Assembly (NCBI GenBank): GCA_947499555.1
Contig: CANMOU010000002.1
Span: 259,001 to 323,000 of the forward strand
Length of the DNA stretch: 64,000 nucleotides
DNA from: an uncultured Roseovarius sp.
GTDB lineage: Bacteria; Pseudomonadota; Alphaproteobacteria; Rhodobacterales; Rhodobacteraceae
Reading direction: 5' to 3'
The position numbers and the translations under genes are program-made. Position 1 is the stretch's first letter. Each line of letters opens with the position of its first letter. Under the pieces are notes generated by a model. The model was given only the letters and a program-made list of their open reading frames with translations. It ran no database searches and was not told where the DNA came from. This document shows positions 62,582 to 64,000 of the stretch, in pieces.

Positions 62582-63358
62582 ATGCTCCGTTTCGATGAAG
62601 AAACCATGCGGATACTCGACACGTGTTACGTGGGAGCTGACATCACGCGACGCAGGCAGGCCAATTTCGATGCGCTGCTGCCAAAAGCAGGTGAAACCAT
62701 ACTGGACATAGGCTGCGGCAACGGTCTTCTGACGGCCGAACTGGCCCGGGCGGTTGGCAAAGATGGCCAGGTCATCGGCATCGATCCCAGTGACGATATG
62801 AGGAAAGCCGCCACGGCGCGGCTGGACGGTCTTGCGAATGTCGATATCCGAAGCGGGACATCAGATGACACCGGCCTGCCTGATGAGAGCGTAGACAAGG
62901 CAGTTTCTGTTCAGGTTTTCGAATATCTTGACGACCTGCCCGCCGCAGCGCGAGAGTGCTATCGCATATTGCGGCCGGGTGGACGGCTTGTCGTGGGCGA
63001 TATGCATTATGATGCGTTCGTGTGGCATAGCGATGATCCGGACCGCATGGCATTGATGCGCCGCGCCTGGGACCATCATTTCACAGAAGGGCGCGTACCT
63101 GCGATCCTGCCGGACGTCCTGCGCAAAGCCGGGTTCATTGTCGAAGAGATCATTCCGAATACGTTCTGCGATCATACGCTGAAGCCTGACGGTCTGGCGC
63201 TCATGATGTTGCGCCTCATGGAGCGATTTGCAGCAGATAACGGCCATGTTTCACCAAAGATATGCCGCGCCTGGGCCGAAGAGCAGGAACAACTGGCCCG
63301 GGACGGGCGGTTTTTCTTCTCGATGACCCATTTCGTCCTGCGCGCCCGCAAGCCCTGA
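62582..63358 (+). CDS. Class I SAM-dependent methyltransferase
   Basis: The protein has 258 residues. SAM-binding motif I is ILDIGCGNGLLTAELARAV, motif II IGIDPSDDMRKAA, then SVQVFEYLDDLPAAARECYR and ILRPGGRLVVGDMHYDAFVW. It is a Methyltransf_11/25-type enzyme whose substrate cannot be assigned; similar sequences are annotated as ubiquinone/menaquinone or arsenite-type methyltransferases without proof. It is convergent with aroC, separated by a 125-base gap that holds two hairpins. Confidence 0.88.
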   Translation: MLRFDEETMRILDTCYVGADITRRRQANFDALLPKAGETILDIGCGNGLLTAELARAVGKDGQVIGIDPSDDMRKAATARLDGLANVDIRSGTSDDTGLPDESVDKAVSVQVFEYLDDLPAAARECYRILRPGGRLVVGDMHYDAFVWHSDDPDRMALMRRAWDHHFTEGRVPAILPDVLRKAGFIVEEIIPNTFCDHTLKPDGLALMMLRLMERFAADNGHVSPKICRAWAEEQEQLARDGRFFFSMTHFVLRARKP

Positions 63359-63434
63359 CGGTGTGATGTCCACCCAGAGCGCCGCCTTGAGGCCAGCCGC
63401 TTCTTTCTTGTCCGAAATACCCCCGCCGGAGGCC

Positions 63435-63478
63435 CCGGAATTTACGAAATTCCGGCCCGTTTTCCGTTACGGAAAACG
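63435..63478. repeat. Tandem perfect hairpins between convergent genes
   Basis: Two adjacent stem-loops each have a 9-bp perfect stem and a 3-base loop: CCGGAATTT-ACG-AAATTCCGG (63435-63455) and CGTTTTCCG-TTA-CGGAAAACG (63458-63478). They are separated by 2 bases. They lie 5 bases from the end of aroC and may end transcription or belong to a dispersed intergenic repeat family. Confidence 0.85.
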
Positions 63479-63483
63479 CTGCC

Positions 63484-64000
63484 CTACCCGATCGTTCCGC
63501 GTGGGCCGTCGCCCACCTGACCGCGATGCAAGAGCAGATGATCAAGGATCACACAGGCCATCATCGCCTCACCCACCGGCACAGCGCGGATACCCACACA
63601 GGGATCATGCCGTCCTTTAGTCACGACTTCCGTGGCACTGCCATCCATGCGGATGGATTTGCGTGGTGTCAGGATCGAGGAGGTAGGCTTCACGGCAAAA
63701 CGAACCACGATGTCCTGGCCGGTCGAAATACCCCCCAGAATGCCCCCTGCATGGTTTGAACTGTACCGAGGCCCATCCTCGCCCATGAAAATCTCATCGG
63801 CATTGTCGGTACCTCTGAGACGCGCCGCCGCCATGCCTTCGCCGATTTCAACACCCTTCACGGCATTGATGCTCATCATTGCGGCCGCGAGGTCGGTGTC
63901 AAGTTTGCCGTAAACCGGCGCGCCCAACCCGGCAGGCGCGCCACGGCAAACCAATTCAATCTCGGCTCCAACGGAATTCTGCGCCTTCCGGATACCCTGG
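63484..64000 (-). CDS. aroC: Chorismate synthase (5' part beyond window)
   Basis: The last 171 residues of AroC are visible and run off the right edge. The family signatures [20 protein letters not shown] and [20 protein letters not shown] are intact, as is [20 protein letters not shown]. The enzyme converts EPSP to chorismate using reduced FMN, the last shared step of aromatic synthesis. The gene ends at a TAG-type stop position at 63484-63486 next to the tandem hairpins. Confidence 0.95.
   Translation of the reverse strand, partial: QGIRKAQNSVGAEIELVCRGAPAGLGAPVYGKLDTDLAAAMMSINAVKGVEIGEGMAAARLRGTDNADEIFMGEDGPRYSSNHAGGILGGISTGQDIVVRFAVKPTSSILTPRKSIRMDGSATEVVTKGRHDPCVGIRAVPVGEAMMACVILDHLLLHRGQVGDGPRGTIG

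Overview
The window looks like a chromosomal segment of a Rhodobacterales (Roseobacter-group) alphaproteobacterium. This rests on gene content and layout: dimethylglycine/sarcosine dehydrogenase-like GcvT proteins with a GlxA-type regulator, lolA near ftsK, glnK-amtB, accD-folC, rpmH-rnpA-yidD and amn. It also rests on protein resemblance and moderately high GC, not on a database search. About 65 genes are supported. Most sit in tight co-directional runs with ATGA-type overlaps.

Layout. 1-10269 (minus) is one near-continuous run read leftward: XRE-cupin regulator, LysE exporter, three tandem Gfa-like genes, LysE, an 815-residue FAD/GcvT demethylating dehydrogenase, LysE, a zinc-type oxidoreductase, a homocysteine methyltransferase, a GlxA/AraC regulator and a second FAD dehydrogenase cut by the left edge. 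It reads as N-methyl (betaine/dimethylglycine-type) catabolism with formaldehyde handling. 10448-20324 holds a secreted DM9-repeat/peptidoglycan-binding protein, fRMsr, thiolase, an orphan anti-sigma/anti-anti-sigma pair, gamma-glutamyltransferase, HspQ, an SLT lipoprotein, LolA, and a DUF4198/HupE pair with overlapping divergent starts. 20378-39332 is housekeeping and envelope biology: FtsK, aminotransferase, amidase, a UbiH-like hydroxylase, RsmD, ferredoxin-reductase-like protein, peroxiredoxin, pterin dehydratase, FemAB-like GNAT, GDPD, RidA, a type I secretion ABC/HlyD pair, MlaA-MlaC and PBP1A. 39589-55281 holds glnK-amtB, a CPBP protease, accD-folC, agmatinase, a YidD-sulfotransferase fusion, rnpA, rpmH, TVP38, a MerA/Lpd-like reductase, a histidine kinase, tRNA-Arg(ACG), a DUF4259 protein, an SDR, a VOC protein and AMP nucleosidase. 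55294-57005 is a TetR-controlled PspA/YiaA-B stress unit with three matching operators.

The most notable object is a complete 3.8-kb IS1-type transposon at 57375-61177. It has 20-bp terminal inverted repeats (19/20 identical) and a perfect 8-bp target duplication. Besides its DDE transposase it carries cargo: a small zinc-ribbon protein, a basic 76-residue protein, an uncharacterised 183-residue protein paired with an XRE-ImmA/IrrE metallopeptidase, and a downstream pair resembling HicB/HicA. A shared palindromic motif lies just upstream of both the cargo operon and the transposase gene, suggesting that the XRE-ImmA protein may control transposition. The element inserted upstream of an HU gene. 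After it come HU, an EamA permease, a SAM methyltransferase, a tandem-hairpin intergenic repeat and the 3' part of aroC, cut by the right edge.
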